Assembly: GCA_964471915.1 (NCBI GenBank)
Contig: CAYYID010000017.1
Coordinates: forward strand, 1 to 64,000
Direction of reading: 5' to 3'
Source of the DNA: JAIEPW01 sp964471915
Lineage (GTDB): Bacteria; Acidobacteriota; Terriglobia; Bryobacterales; Bryobacteraceae
DNA: 64,000 nucleotides
The notes below the pieces were generated by a model that saw only the letters and a list, made by a program, of their open reading frames with translations, was not told the origin of the DNA and made no database searches. This document shows, piece by piece, positions 26,398-34,894 of this stretch (the stretch's first letter is position 1; each line of letters starts with the position of its first letter). A program made the translations under genes and the position numbers.

Positions 26398-27405
26398 CTA
26401 CAGGCCCTTCTTGGCCAGGTACATCGCCAGGTCCACGCAGCGGACCGAGTAGCCCCACTCGTTGTCGTACCAGGCGAGCACCTTCACGAGGTTCCCGCCC
26501 ATCACCTTGGTCAGCTCGGAGTCCACGATGCCGCTGTGTGGATTCTTCATCATGTCGGTGGACACCACGGGGTCCGTCGTGTAGCCCAGGATCCCCTTCA
26601 GCGGGCCTTCCGAGGCCGCCTTCAGCGCGGCGTTTACCGCCTCGGCGGTGGTGTCCTTCTTCACCTGGCACACCAGGTCCACCACGGAGACGTTCGGCGT
26701 CGGCACGCGCATGGCGAAGCCGTCCAGCTTGCCCTTGAGATCCGGGATCACCAGGCCGATGGCCTTCGCCGCGCCCGTGGACGTCGGGATCATGTTCAAC
26801 GCCGCCGCGCGCGCCCGCCGCAGATCCTTGTGCGGCAGGTCCAGCACCCGCTGGTCATTGGTGTAGCTGTGGATCGTCGTCATCGAGCCCTTCTCGATGC
26901 CGAAGTTGTCGTGCAGCACCTTCGCCACCGGCGCCAGGCAGTTCGTCGTGCAACTCGCGTTCGACAGCACCCGGTGCTTCGCCGGGTCATACGCGCCTTC
27001 GTTGACGCCCATCACCACCGTGACGTCCTCGCCCTTTGCCGGGGCGGTGATGATCACCTTCTTGACGCTGCCCTTCAGGTGGGCCGACGCCTTCGCGGCG
27101 TCCGTGAACACGCCGGTTGCTTCCAGAACGATCTCCGCGCCGGTGGAGGACCAGTCGATGTTCGCCGGGTCCTTTTCGGAAAACACTTTGATCTTCTCTT
27201 CGCCGACGAATATCGTGTCGCTTGCCGCCGTTACCGCGATGCCCAAAGGGCCGAGCACCGAGTCATACTTCAGCAGGTGGGCCAGCGTCTTCGTGTCCGT
27301 AAGATCGTTGGTGGCGACCACCTGAAAGTCGGGATTGCCGAGCGCGGCCCGCACGAGATTGCGGCCGATCCGGCCAAAACCATTGATTGCTACCTTGAGA
27401 GGCAT
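26398..27405 (-). CDS. gap: glyceraldehyde-3-phosphate dehydrogenase
   Basis: A 335-residue glycolytic enzyme. It begins with the NAD-binding sequence KVAINGFGRIGRNLVRA and has the catalytic Cys in SNASCTTNCLAP near residue 152. Further family signatures are TIHSYTNDQRVLDLPHKDLRRARAA (in part) and WYDNEWGYS near the C-terminus. Full length and complete. It is single here, with no pgk or tpi adjoining. Confidence 0.97.
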   Translation of the reverse strand: MPLKVAINGFGRIGRNLVRAALGNPDFQVVATNDLTDTKTLAHLLKYDSVLGPLGIAVTAASDTIFVGEEKIKVFSEKDPANIDWSSTGAEIVLEATGVFTDAAKASAHLKGSVKKVIITAPAKGEDVTVVMGVNEGAYDPAKHRVLSNASCTTNCLAPVAKVLHDNFGIEKGSMTTIHSYTNDQRVLDLPHKDLRRARAAALNMIPTSTGAAKAIGLVIPDLKGKLDGFAMRVPTPNVSVVDLVCQVKKDTTAEAVNAALKAASEGPLKGILGYTTDPVVSTDMMKNPHSGIVDSELTKVMGGNLVKVLAWYDNEWGYSVRCVDLAMYLAKKGL

Positions 27406-27451
27406 AGGCCTCTAGTCTATCAATGGGCCGGGCGCGGATTCGGGAGGGAAC

Positions 27452-27468
27452 ACCGGCGGAACGCCGGT
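27452..27468 (-). terminator. small hairpin after adaptor gene
   Basis: ACCGGCG and CGCCGGT form a perfect 7-base stem with a GAA loop, 7 bases past the stop of the HlyD-type adaptor. No T-run follows, so it may be a weak terminator or an mRNA end-protecting hairpin. Confidence 0.4.
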
Positions 27469-27475
27469 AAACGTA

Positions 27476-28780
27476 TTAGTCGAGCCGGACTTCGTCGCCG
27501 GCGCGGAGGCCGCTCGCGATTGCCGCGTAGGTGTTGTTGCGGGCGGCGATTTCCACCGGGCGCTTCTCAAAGCCCTGCGCCGTCTTCACGTAGGCCACCG
27601 GCTTTCCGCCTTCTGTCTTGAGCGCCGCAAGCGGTACCCGGACGCCGGAGTCGTTCTTGGCCAGTTGCACGTCGCCCGAGGCCGAAAGATCGGGAATCAC
27701 GCGCGCGTCGGCGCCCTGAATCGCAATGCGTACCGGAACCGCCCGGATGTAGTAACCGGAGCGGCCGCCCGAAACCGCCAGCGCGCCGATCGAATAGATC
27801 GACCCGGGCAGCTTCAGCCCGGGAAACGCGTCGAACGCCACGTCCACCGTCTGGCCGATGCGCAACTCGCTGGTTTCCGCCTGGTTGATCTGCGCGTCCA
27901 GTTGCATGGTGCGCGGATCCACGATCTTGGCGAAGGGCTGGCCCGGCGACAACTGGTCGCCCGCCTGAATCGCCTGGGAGTCGCCGCCCCGGAAAATCGT
28001 CTGCACCACGAACAGACCGTCCGTCGGCGCTTGCAGCGTAAACCGCGTCAGGTCGATCAGATGCCGGTTGCGGTGCCGCGAGTGCCGCTCCTCGGTGATC
28101 TCCAGGATGCGCAGTTCCGCGCGGTGCACTTCCTTACGCTGCTGCGCGCTCTTCAACTCCTGGTTGTAGCGCGCTTCGTTCTCTTCCACCGCCAGCTTCA
28201 GGATCTCCCGCTCCACGTCCGTGCGGACCTCGGCCGCCTGGAAGTCGAGCCGCGCTCTGTCCAGCGCTGCCTTGCGCACCCGCAGCGTCTGCTCCAGGTT
28301 CGTCCACTCCACCGCCTGCTGTACCTTGCGGTTGTCGATATCCGACTTCGCCTGCCGGATGGTCTCCGCGAGATCGTCCACGTGGTCCTGCATCGACTGC
28401 CCGTCGATTTCCGCGATCTTCTGGCCTTTCTTAACCCACGTGCCGTTGGGCGCCAGATACATCAGGACCAGCGCTCGCGCCTCGGGTCCCCGCAATACCG
28501 GAGCGGTCAATTGCGAGAACGAACGCGCGGAGGTCTGCCCCGTCACCCGCAAGGTACGCACCACCGCGGCCTGTTCTACTGTGGCCGTCCTCACGGACGC
28601 GATCGCTGCCGCCGGATCCTGCGCCGGCCGCGTGGCGTACCAATACGCCGCGCCGCCCAGCACTGCGGCGGCCAGCAGCCAGCCGATCCACGCCCGCGAG
28701 GGCTTCTTGGGTTCGGCGGCATGCGGATCGGGCGTCTGGGGAGCGGTGGGCGGCTGGATCGGTTGCAACGCTGCGGACAT
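27476..28780 (-). CDS. HlyD-type membrane fusion (adaptor) protein 1
   Basis: A 434-residue periplasmic adaptor. After a Pro-rich cytoplasmic tail, one membrane helix lies near residues 30-48 (WIGWLLAAAVLGGAAYWYA). It is followed by a lipoyl/barrel-sandwich domain split by a long alpha hairpin (about 130-240, highly charged) and a C-terminal beta-barrel and membrane-proximal domain ending GLRAGDEVRL. Such adaptors link an inner-membrane ABC, MFS or RND pump to TolC. It follows a paralogue on the same strand with no transporter gene between or beside them. Confidence 0.85.
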   Translation of the reverse strand: MSAALQPIQPPTAPQTPDPHAAEPKKPSRAWIGWLLAAAVLGGAAYWYATRPAQDPAAAIASVRTATVEQAAVVRTLRVTGQTSARSFSQLTAPVLRGPEARALVLMYLAPNGTWVKKGQKIAEIDGQSMQDHVDDLAETIRQAKSDIDNRKVQQAVEWTNLEQTLRVRKAALDRARLDFQAAEVRTDVEREILKLAVEENEARYNQELKSAQQRKEVHRAELRILEITEERHSRHRNRHLIDLTRFTLQAPTDGLFVVQTIFRGGDSQAIQAGDQLSPGQPFAKIVDPRTMQLDAQINQAETSELRIGQTVDVAFDAFPGLKLPGSIYSIGALAVSGGRSGYYIRAVPVRIAIQGADARVIPDLSASGDVQLAKNDSGVRVPLAALKTEGGKPVAYVKTAQGFEKRPVEIAARNNTYAAIASGLRAGDEVRLD

Positions 28781-28864
28781 AGTCTACTTAGCTCTCTTTA
28801 CGGATCTGGCTAACTCTATCTCTCTCAATCAACAAGGATAGCGCGAATCGGGGTCGCCGGATTG

Positions 28865-30190
28865 TCAGTTTGTTTGTACCTGTTCGCCAGGCCGCAGGCC
28901 CTCCAGGATCGCCACATGCGTCTGGCTCCGGACCCCGGTCTTCACTTGCCGCCGCTCCATTCCCTGCGGTCCCTTTACATAGACGAAGTCCGCGCCGCTT
29001 TCGTGCCGCACAGTTTCCACGGGTACCCGAACGGCGTTCTCAACGCGCTCGACTACGACATCGGCAAACGAACTCAAATCCGGAATCACCCGCTGGTCCA
29101 GTTCTTCCAACGAGATGCGGATCGGAATCGACCGGATGTAGTAACTCTGCATGAACCCCGCGGCCGCCAGCGCCCCAATCGAGTAGACCTTCCCTTTCAG
29201 GCGCAGGCCCGGGAATGCGTCAAACCCTACCCGGGCCTCCTGCCCCACGCGCAGCGATTCCGTCTCGGTCTGGTTCGCCATCCCCTCGGTTTGCATCGAA
29301 CGCGGATCCACGACTTTGGCGATCACCTGCCCCGCGCCCAGTTGATCCCCGGTCTGCAACTGCCCGAACTCGCCGCCCCGGAACGTCGACTGGATCACCA
29401 GCAGCCCGCTCATCGGGGTCTTCATTACGAAGCGTTCCAGGTTCTGCTCGATCCGGTCGACGAAGAGCTTCTGGCGCTGCAGCGCCAACTCCAGGTTGCG
29501 CATCTCGGCCCGTTGTCCCGCCTGGCGGAAGCGGGCGTCGCGCTGCAGTTGCTCGAGCCGTGCCTTGGCCTGTTCCACTGTCAGACCTCGCAACTGCCGG
29601 TCCACGTCGGTCAGGGTTTCGCCGGCCCGCTGATCGAGCAGAGCTTTGTCGTAGCTCGCCTTGGCCACCACCTGCGACTGCCGGAAGTTCTCATCGTCGA
29701 GCGCCTGCCGTGCTCGCGCGACTCCCAGTTCGTTATCGGCCTGCTTCAACTGGTCCCGCATGTCGTCCAGGCGATCCCGCATGGGCTGGGCGTCGATCTC
29801 GGCCACGCGGTCGCCTTCCCTCAGCACCTTGCCGCCTTCGGCCAGATACTGCAGCACCATCGTGTTCCCGCCCGGCCCGCCGCGCGGCCGCGGCGCGGTG
29901 ATGTTGGCGTACTGGCGGGCGCTCGTCTGGCCCGACAGCCGGATGATGCGCTCGACCGTACCGCGGTCCGCCGCCACCGTCCGCACCGTGGGCGCCGCCT
30001 TGGCCTGTTCCTGCGTCCGGGTGCGCGACCACCAACTCGCCCCGCCCACGGCGAGACCCAAAACGATCGCCGCAAGCCACCAGCCGCGGTAGCTCTTGGC
30101 CGGCGGCGGCGCGGCCGGGGGGGCCAGTACCGGTCCGGAGCCGGCCGGATCAATCGTTTCGGCTGAGGTCGATCCAACAGAAGACGCCAT
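28865..30190 (-). CDS. HlyD-type membrane fusion (adaptor) protein 2
   Basis: A 441-residue paralogue of the next gene downstream. It has the same order: Pro-rich tail, membrane helix (YRGWWLAAIVLGLAVGGASWW, residues about 39-59), VRTVAADRGTVERIIRLSGQT at the start of the barrel, a long charged coiled-coil hairpin (about 140-260), and an end in ILEGLRPGEQVQTN. The two share phrases such as SGQTSAR and FRGG(D/E). Gene duplication is likely. No ABC or RND partner is adjacent. Confidence 0.85.
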   Translation of the reverse strand: MASSVGSTSAETIDPAGSGPVLAPPAAPPPAKSYRGWWLAAIVLGLAVGGASWWSRTRTQEQAKAAPTVRTVAADRGTVERIIRLSGQTSARQYANITAPRPRGGPGGNTMVLQYLAEGGKVLREGDRVAEIDAQPMRDRLDDMRDQLKQADNELGVARARQALDDENFRQSQVVAKASYDKALLDQRAGETLTDVDRQLRGLTVEQAKARLEQLQRDARFRQAGQRAEMRNLELALQRQKLFVDRIEQNLERFVMKTPMSGLLVIQSTFRGGEFGQLQTGDQLGAGQVIAKVVDPRSMQTEGMANQTETESLRVGQEARVGFDAFPGLRLKGKVYSIGALAAAGFMQSYYIRSIPIRISLEELDQRVIPDLSSFADVVVERVENAVRVPVETVRHESGADFVYVKGPQGMERRQVKTGVRSQTHVAILEGLRPGEQVQTN

Positions 30191-30264
30191 CTATCTACTG
30201 GGGCGCTCGCCCCCCTTCGCAGGGTTACTTGCGGTCTTGTCAAATCGCGGTAAACAAATGCGCA

Positions 30265-30299
30265 GGGCCTCTTCCGCCGGTTGCCCGGCGAAGAGGCCC
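30265..30299 (-). terminator. terminator after hsp20
   Basis: GGGCCTCTT and AAGAGGCCC enclose a second pairing CGCCGG/CCGGCG. Together they make a 15-base stem with a single bulged C and a short loop. In the direction of hsp20 transcription it is followed by a T-rich run (ATTTGTTTACC), as in intrinsic terminators. It lies 27 bases after the hsp20 stop. Confidence 0.7.
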
Positions 30300-30326
30300 G
30301 TTCTCAAGCCCGCGCGGCGCGACCGC

Positions 30327-30770
30327 TTAGTTCGGGTGGACCTCCACCTTCACCTGCCGGGGCTTGGCGATCTCCTTCTTCGGCAGCGTCACGGTCAGCA
30401 CGCCCTCTTTGTAGGCCGCGTTGACCTTCTCCGCCTCCACCGTGTCGGGCAGCGAGAAGTAGCGCGCGAAGCTCCCGTAGCTGCGCTCGATGCGGTGGTA
30501 GCCGCCGTTTTCCTTCTTCTCCTCGAACTTGCGCTCGCCCTTGATGGAGAGCGTGCCGTTCTCGATCCGGATGTCGACGTCCTTCAGGTCAACGCCCGGC
30601 AGATCAGCCTTCACGACCAGTTCGTTTTCGGTCTCCAGGATGTCCACGGCCGGAGCCCAGGGCCGCGCCGTTGCCGGTTCGCTCAGCAACCGGTTCATGG
30701 TGTCTTCGAAAAGCCGGATGCCAGGCCAGGCTTCGAGTTCACGGAAAGGATTGTAGCGAGTGACAGACAT
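30327..30770 (-). CDS. small heat shock protein, Hsp20/alpha-crystallin family
   Basis: A 147-residue ATP-independent holdase chaperone. The N-terminus SVTRYNPFRELEAW is typical. The alpha-crystallin domain covers about residues 40-130, with KADLPGVDLKDVDIRIENG and AAYKEGVLTVTLPK near its end. The C-terminal tail is short, and a classical I-x-I/V motif is not obvious there. ATG 30770 was chosen because AAGGAG lies 10 bases upstream (30781-30786); an earlier in-frame Met at 30803 would precede the ribosome site and sit at the predicted transcription start. A strong sigma-70 promoter lies upstream. Confidence 0.93.
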   Translation of the reverse strand: MSVTRYNPFRELEAWPGIRLFEDTMNRLLSEPATARPWAPAVDILETENELVVKADLPGVDLKDVDIRIENGTLSIKGERKFEEKKENGGYHRIERSYGSFARYFSLPDTVEAEKVNAAYKEGVLTVTLPKKEIAKPRQVKVEVHPN

Positions 30771-30809
30771 GGTTTTGAATCTCCTTGGGGCAATCGTACC
30801 CACAACCAG

Positions 30810-30838
30810 AGTATATTATCTTAGTTGATTGTTGTCAA
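30810..30838 (-). promoter_or_regulatory. sigma-70 promoter for hsp20
   Basis: On the minus strand TTGACA (30838-30833) and TATACT (30815-30810) are separated by exactly 17 bases, close to the consensus. Transcription would start near 30803, leaving a leader of about 33 bases. The surrounding 285-base gap to the sigma-factor gene (30771-31055) is A+T-rich near the promoter. It also holds a tandem AGGACACGC repeat near 31000 and no gene I can support. Confidence 0.75.
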
Positions 30839-31055
30839 GTATCCTTCCTTAGAAAAATCATATCTTGGCTCTGCGATCGCGATACACCTGCCGCCGACTC
30901 CGGCCGATCCTCCTTACGATGCAATCCTCATTGCCCCATGCCAACCTTGTGCTAAAAAAGGGCATGCACGTTTCCCGGACGGCGGCGTCACCTTCAGTGA
31001 GGACACGCAGTAAGGACACGCCGTGGCGTCAACAATCATCTGGGGAGCCAGTGCT

Positions 31056-31610
31056 GTGAGTGAAGCGGGCCGCACGGCGGATCGCACCGGTCCGGACGCC
31101 CAGTCCGAAGCCCAGGCGCAATTCCTGGCCGCGAATCTAAAGCGCGTTTTTTCAATTATTTATCGCATCGTCGGCAGCGTCGACGACGCCCAGGACCTCA
31201 CCCAGGAGGCCTTTATCAAGGCCCTGCAGCGCTCCGACCAGCTCAAGGACCCGGACAAAGCCGCGCATTGGCTCTCCCGCATCGCCCACAACACGGCCAT
31301 CGATTTCCTGCGGCGCACGCGCCGCGTGGACTTCTGCGAGATCGATACCCTGGTGGAGCCGTTGCGTGAATTGGGCGAAAGCCCGGAGCAGCGGGTGCTT
31401 CGTCTGGAACGGCGGGAGTATCTGGAGCGCGGCCTCGATGTCCTGACGGACCGCGAGCGGACGGCGCTGGTGCTCCGCGACGTGGAAGGGCTGGAGGCCG
31501 AAGAAGTCGCCGCGGCGCTGAATTGCTCCAAGGCCACGGTGCGTTCGCATATCGCCAACGCCCGCGTGAAGTTCCGGCGGTACCTGGAACGCAAGAAGAG
31601 GACTCTATGA
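31056..31610 (+). CDS. ECF-type RNA polymerase sigma factor (cluster A)
   Basis: A 184-residue sigma-70 family factor of the extracytoplasmic-function group. Region 2 is visible in FSIIYRIVGSVDDAQDLTQEAFIKAL and region 4 in LTDRERTALVLRDVEGL...VAAALNCSKATVRSHIANAR. GTG 31056 is preferred because GGGGAG lies 8 bases upstream (31042-31047). A longer form from GTG 31023 is possible. Its stop overlaps the anti-sigma start as ATGA. Confidence 0.88.
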   Translation: MSEAGRTADRTGPDAQSEAQAQFLAANLKRVFSIIYRIVGSVDDAQDLTQEAFIKALQRSDQLKDPDKAAHWLSRIAHNTAIDFLRRTRRVDFCEIDTLVEPLRELGESPEQRVLRLERREYLERGLDVLTDRERTALVLRDVEGLEAEEVAAALNCSKATVRSHIANARVKFRRYLERKKRTL

Positions 31611-32227
31611 AGCACCAGCATCCGGCAACGGACCGTCTGGCCCTGTTCGCGGGCGGCGACCTGCCTTTCACGGACGCGCTGCGGCTGCGCTGGCATTTGC
31701 GCGGGTGCGCGGCCTGCGCTTCCGAAGTCGCGCGCTTCACCCAACTGCGCCGCGAGGTGGCGGCCGAGGGCGGGGAACTTCCCGAAGGCTTGAATTGGGA
31801 CCGCCTGGCCGCGGAAATGACCGGGAACATCCGGGTGGGTCTGGCGGCATCCGAGGCCATCCAGCGTCCGGCCCGTCCCGCGGCATCGTTCGGGTGGCGG
31901 CCTGCCGCGGCTTTCGCCGCCGCCTCGGTGGTGATTACGGCCGCCTGGTGGCTGAACGCTCCTCCGGCGACCACGGAGTCGCTGGCGCGTGCTTTCTCGA
32001 AGATCGCCCGCTGGGAGACCGGCGCTCCCAAGCCGGAGCCCGGCGTGGTGGTGGAGGCGACCCTCGCCGGGGTGGAAGTGCGCGAGAACGGCAGCGCGCT
32101 GGCCCTGTCCAATCGCGGCCTGCGCCCGATTACGGTTTCCGTGCGGACCCAGGGCTCGGCCGAGGCCCGCTACATCGACAGCGATACCGGTCAGGTGACC
32201 ATTACGAGCGTGTATGTACAGGACTAG
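31607..32227 (+). CDS. membrane-anchored anti-sigma factor
   Basis: A 206-residue partner of the sigma factor. The zinc-finger anti-sigma motif His-x3-Cys-x2-Cys is present as H30, C34 and C37 (WHLRGCAAC). One membrane helix lies near residues 95-113 (AAFAAASVVITAAWWL), leaving a C-terminal domain of about 90 residues outside the membrane to sense signals. It overlaps the sigma gene by four bases and the next gene by 14, so the three form one operon. Confidence 0.85.
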   Translation: MKHQHPATDRLALFAGGDLPFTDALRLRWHLRGCAACASEVARFTQLRREVAAEGGELPEGLNWDRLAAEMTGNIRVGLAASEAIQRPARPAASFGWRPAAAFAAASVVITAAWWLNAPPATTESLARAFSKIARWETGAPKPEPGVVVEATLAGVEVRENGSALALSNRGLRPITVSVRTQGSAEARYIDSDTGQVTITSVYVQD

Positions 32228-33308
32228 CCTGGTGGCGCTGGCGTGTGCCGCGGTGGTCGCCGCGCAGGACCGCCGGGGCTCGTTCAAGATCGACTTCCCG
32301 AAAGAGTCGCCGGTCGGCGTGGTGGCGGCGGACTGGGGCGAATCGACGCTGACGCCGCGGGGCGGCGCGATCGTCGTGGACCTGCACTCCTCGCTAACGC
32401 TGCGCAATTCCGGCCAGCGCCGCATCCGCGGCGTTACGCTGATGGTGACGGCCCAGGAAGTGACCCCCGGGGGCCGCGCGTCGGTTACCGTCCCGAGCCT
32501 CGACATCGCGCCGGGCGATACCTTCCCGATTCGCGTGGACCTGCGGCTGCTGAAGCCGGTGGCGCAGAGCGCCGCCGCCCTGGTGGAAGTCTCGCTCGAC
32601 GGCGTGCTGTTTGACGATCTCCAGTTCTTCGGGCCCAACAAGCTGCAATCGCGCCGGGCCATGACGGTGTGGGAACTGGAAGCCCGCCGCGATCGCCTGC
32701 ACTTCAAGAAGACCCTCGAAACCGCCGGACGCGACGGCTTGCAGAAGGAGATTCTCACCGCGCTGCAGCGTCAGACGGACCGGCCGCAGTTCGGGGTCCA
32801 GGTGGTGCGCGGGCCGGCGACAAATCAGGCTCCGGAGCCCGCGCGCTCGGTGCAGTTCGCTTTTGTCAAGTTTCCCGACGCGCCGCTTGAGGCATTGTCC
32901 GGCGCGGTGGAACTGGCCGGCATGGAGGCGCGGGCGCCCCGTCTGGCCGTCCAGAACCATAGCGACCGCACGCTGAAGCACCTCGACATCGGCTGGCTGG
33001 TGGAGGACGAGCAGGGCCGGGAGTACCTGGCTGGATCGGTGCCCGCCGAGGTGAATCTGACGCCGGGCCAGAAGGCCCAGGTGGCCGGCGAGGGCGGCCT
33101 GAAGTTCCCGCGCAACCAGACGTTCAAGAGCATGCGCGGCTTCCTGGCCAGTGCCGAGTTTGCCGACGGCGGCGTGTGGGTGCCCTCGCGCGCCTCGCTG
33201 GCCGGCATGCGCGACAGCTTGCCGCCGTCGCCCGAAGAGCAGCGGCTGGTACAGATCTACCGCAAGAAGGGCCTGGCCGCGGTGATCGAGGAGCTGAAGA
33301 AGTTCTGA
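32214..33308 (+). CDS. secreted protein in the ECF operon
   Basis: A 364-residue protein with a short signal peptide (MYRTSLVALACAAVVAAQ). Beta-rich repeats resembling an immunoglobulin-like layout follow (SLTLRNSGQRRIRGVTLMV, AVQNHSDRTLKHLDIGWLVED), and the tail is charged and helical. I know no named family. The first half and the region near residue 235 look like two copies of the same 'norm of strengths' fold (LRNSGQRRI versus QNHSDRTLK). Its 14-base overlap with the anti-sigma gene suggests it is part of the sensing pathway or its target. Confidence 0.75.
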   Translation: MYRTSLVALACAAVVAAQDRRGSFKIDFPKESPVGVVAADWGESTLTPRGGAIVVDLHSSLTLRNSGQRRIRGVTLMVTAQEVTPGGRASVTVPSLDIAPGDTFPIRVDLRLLKPVAQSAAALVEVSLDGVLFDDLQFFGPNKLQSRRAMTVWELEARRDRLHFKKTLETAGRDGLQKEILTALQRQTDRPQFGVQVVRGPATNQAPEPARSVQFAFVKFPDAPLEALSGAVELAGMEARAPRLAVQNHSDRTLKHLDIGWLVEDEQGREYLAGSVPAEVNLTPGQKAQVAGEGGLKFPRNQTFKSMRGFLASAEFADGGVWVPSRASLAGMRDSLPPSPEEQRLVQIYRKKGLAAVIEELKKF

Positions 33309-33532
33309 TGTCCGCTGCCCTGCTCGGACGTTCCCCGGACGAACTCGATCTGGCCCAGCGCCTCGCCTTGGCCGGGCAGTGGATCGCACTCGAAATCTAC
33401 ACGCCCGAGAACCTGGCGCTGCGCAAGATCGAAGCCATCGGCGCGACGCGCGAGGCCTGCCTGGAGGCGCTCGCCGCCCGCGGGCTGGATCCTCGCCGCT
33501 TCGAATTCGAGATGCTGCGCCGGCCGTACTGA
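33308..33532 (+). CDS. small protein of unknown function
   Basis: A 74-residue, soluble, helical protein starting in a TGATG overlap with the preceding stop. It is mostly two amphipathic helices (ELDLAQRLALAGQWIALEIY and LALRKIEAIGATREACLEAL) and has no recognised domain. Tight coupling and normal codon use make it likely to be real. Confidence 0.65.
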   Translation: MSAALLGRSPDELDLAQRLALAGQWIALEIYTPENLALRKIEAIGATREACLEALAARGLDPRRFEFEMLRRPY

Positions 33533-33551
33533 CCGCCTGATACCCTGGGTT

Positions 33552-34046
33552 ATGCCCCAGAACCCTTACGCGCAATTCCTCGGCGACAAGGACCCGCTCA
33601 AAGTCATCGCGAAGACGCCGGACGAACTCCTCAAGCTGGTCGGCGAGATTCCCGCCAAGATGCTCAAGAAGCCCATCGCCAAGGGCAAGTGGTCGGTCTA
33701 CGAGATCCTCGGCCACCTCGCGGACTGCGAAGTGATGTTCACCGCCCGCTGCCGCCTGATCGCCTTCGACAAGAATCCCGTGCTGGCGTCGTTCGACCAG
33801 GATCAGTGGATGGAAGGGTGGCGGCGCGAGAAGGAACCGGTGGAGGACGCCATTGTGCGGTTCCTGGCGCTGCGCGAATCCCAGATCCGGCTGTTCAAGA
33901 AGTTGCCCCCGGCGGCCTGGAAGCGCAAGGGTACGCACCAGGAGGCGGGTCCGATGACGCTGCGCGATATGCTGGAGCGCTGCGCGGGCCACGACCTGAA
34001 CCACCTGGCGCAACTCCGGGCTTTCGCCAAGAGCCTGGCGGCGTAG
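33552..34046 (+). CDS. DinB-like (YfiT-type) protein
   Basis: A 164-residue four-helix-bundle protein of the DinB superfamily. The three metal-binding His positions are suggested by EILGHLADCE near residue 55 and AGHDLNHLAQL near 147. Members include thiol-transferases (mycothiol/bacillithiol-dependent) and stress proteins; the substrate here cannot be told. A single gene with a 19-base gap after the previous one. Confidence 0.85.
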   Translation: MPQNPYAQFLGDKDPLKVIAKTPDELLKLVGEIPAKMLKKPIAKGKWSVYEILGHLADCEVMFTARCRLIAFDKNPVLASFDQDQWMEGWRREKEPVEDAIVRFLALRESQIRLFKKLPPAAWKRKGTHQEAGPMTLRDMLERCAGHDLNHLAQLRAFAKSLAA

Positions 34047-34094
34047 CGGCCTTCCGGGCTGCTGCCGGGCGGCACTTTGATACACTCTTCCCCT

Positions 34095-34874
34095 GTGGAA
34101 GCCATCAACGTCCCGGATCTGTTCTCCGTCAAAGGAAAGACCGCCCTTATCACGGGCGGCTCGCGCGGCATCGGCGAAATGATCGCCACCGGGTTTCTCG
34201 AATCCGGCGCGAAAGTCTACATCTCTTCCCGCAAGGCAGACGCCTGCGACGCAACCGCGAAGGAACTCTCGGCCTTGGGCCCCTGCTTCTCCATTCCCGC
34301 GGACGTCTCCGACCTCAAGGGCGTCCAGCACCTGGCGAGCGAGTTTGCGAAACGCGAGACGAAACTCGACATCCTGGTGAACAACGCCGGCGCCTCCTGG
34401 GGCGCGCCGCTCGAAGAGTACCCGGAGAGCGGCTGGGACAAGGTGATGGACACCAACGTCAAGGGTATTTACTACCTGACCGTGGCGCTGTTGAAGCAGT
34501 TGGAAGCGGCGGGCCAGTTGGGTAATCCGGCGCGGGTGATCAACATCGGCTCGATTAACGGGCTGCGCGTGCCGAATCTGCCCAACTGGGCATACGGTGC
34601 GAGCAAAGCCGCGGTGCATCACCTGACCGCCGTGCTCGGTAAAGAACTCGGACCCCGCAACATCTCGGTCAACGCCATCGCCCCCGGTCCCTTCGAGACC
34701 AAGATGAACCAGATGGAGAAGCTCGGCATGGTGGACCGCGTCGTCAAGGGCTGTCCGCTCGGCCGCATCGGCGTGCCGGGCGACATGGCGGGCGTGGCGC
34801 TGTTCCTCGCCTCGCGCGCCGGCGCCTACCTCAACGGCGTGGTGATCCCGGTGGACGGCGGCATTATCCTATAG
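34095..34874 (+). CDS. short-chain dehydrogenase/reductase
   Basis: A 259-residue classical SDR. The NAD(P)-binding TGGSRGIG lies near residue 16, NNAG near 95, the catalytic Ser in INIGSING near 150 and the YGASK Tyr/Lys near 168. The C-terminal VDGG is typical. NADP preference is suggested by SSRKA at the end of beta-2. GTG 34095 is chosen; an earlier TTG at 34077 adds six residues. Substrate unknown. Confidence 0.9.
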   Translation: MEAINVPDLFSVKGKTALITGGSRGIGEMIATGFLESGAKVYISSRKADACDATAKELSALGPCFSIPADVSDLKGVQHLASEFAKRETKLDILVNNAGASWGAPLEEYPESGWDKVMDTNVKGIYYLTVALLKQLEAAGQLGNPARVINIGSINGLRVPNLPNWAYGASKAAVHHLTAVLGKELGPRNISVNAIAPGPFETKMNQMEKLGMVDRVVKGCPLGRIGVPGDMAGVALFLASRAGAYLNGVVIPVDGGIIL

Positions 34875-34894
34875 GCTTGCTACGATAGGTTCGC

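Noticed and set aside
30825..31013. A 62-codon frame in the hsp20-sigma gap
   Set aside because: It crosses the hsp20 promoter, has no good ribosome site and no domain.
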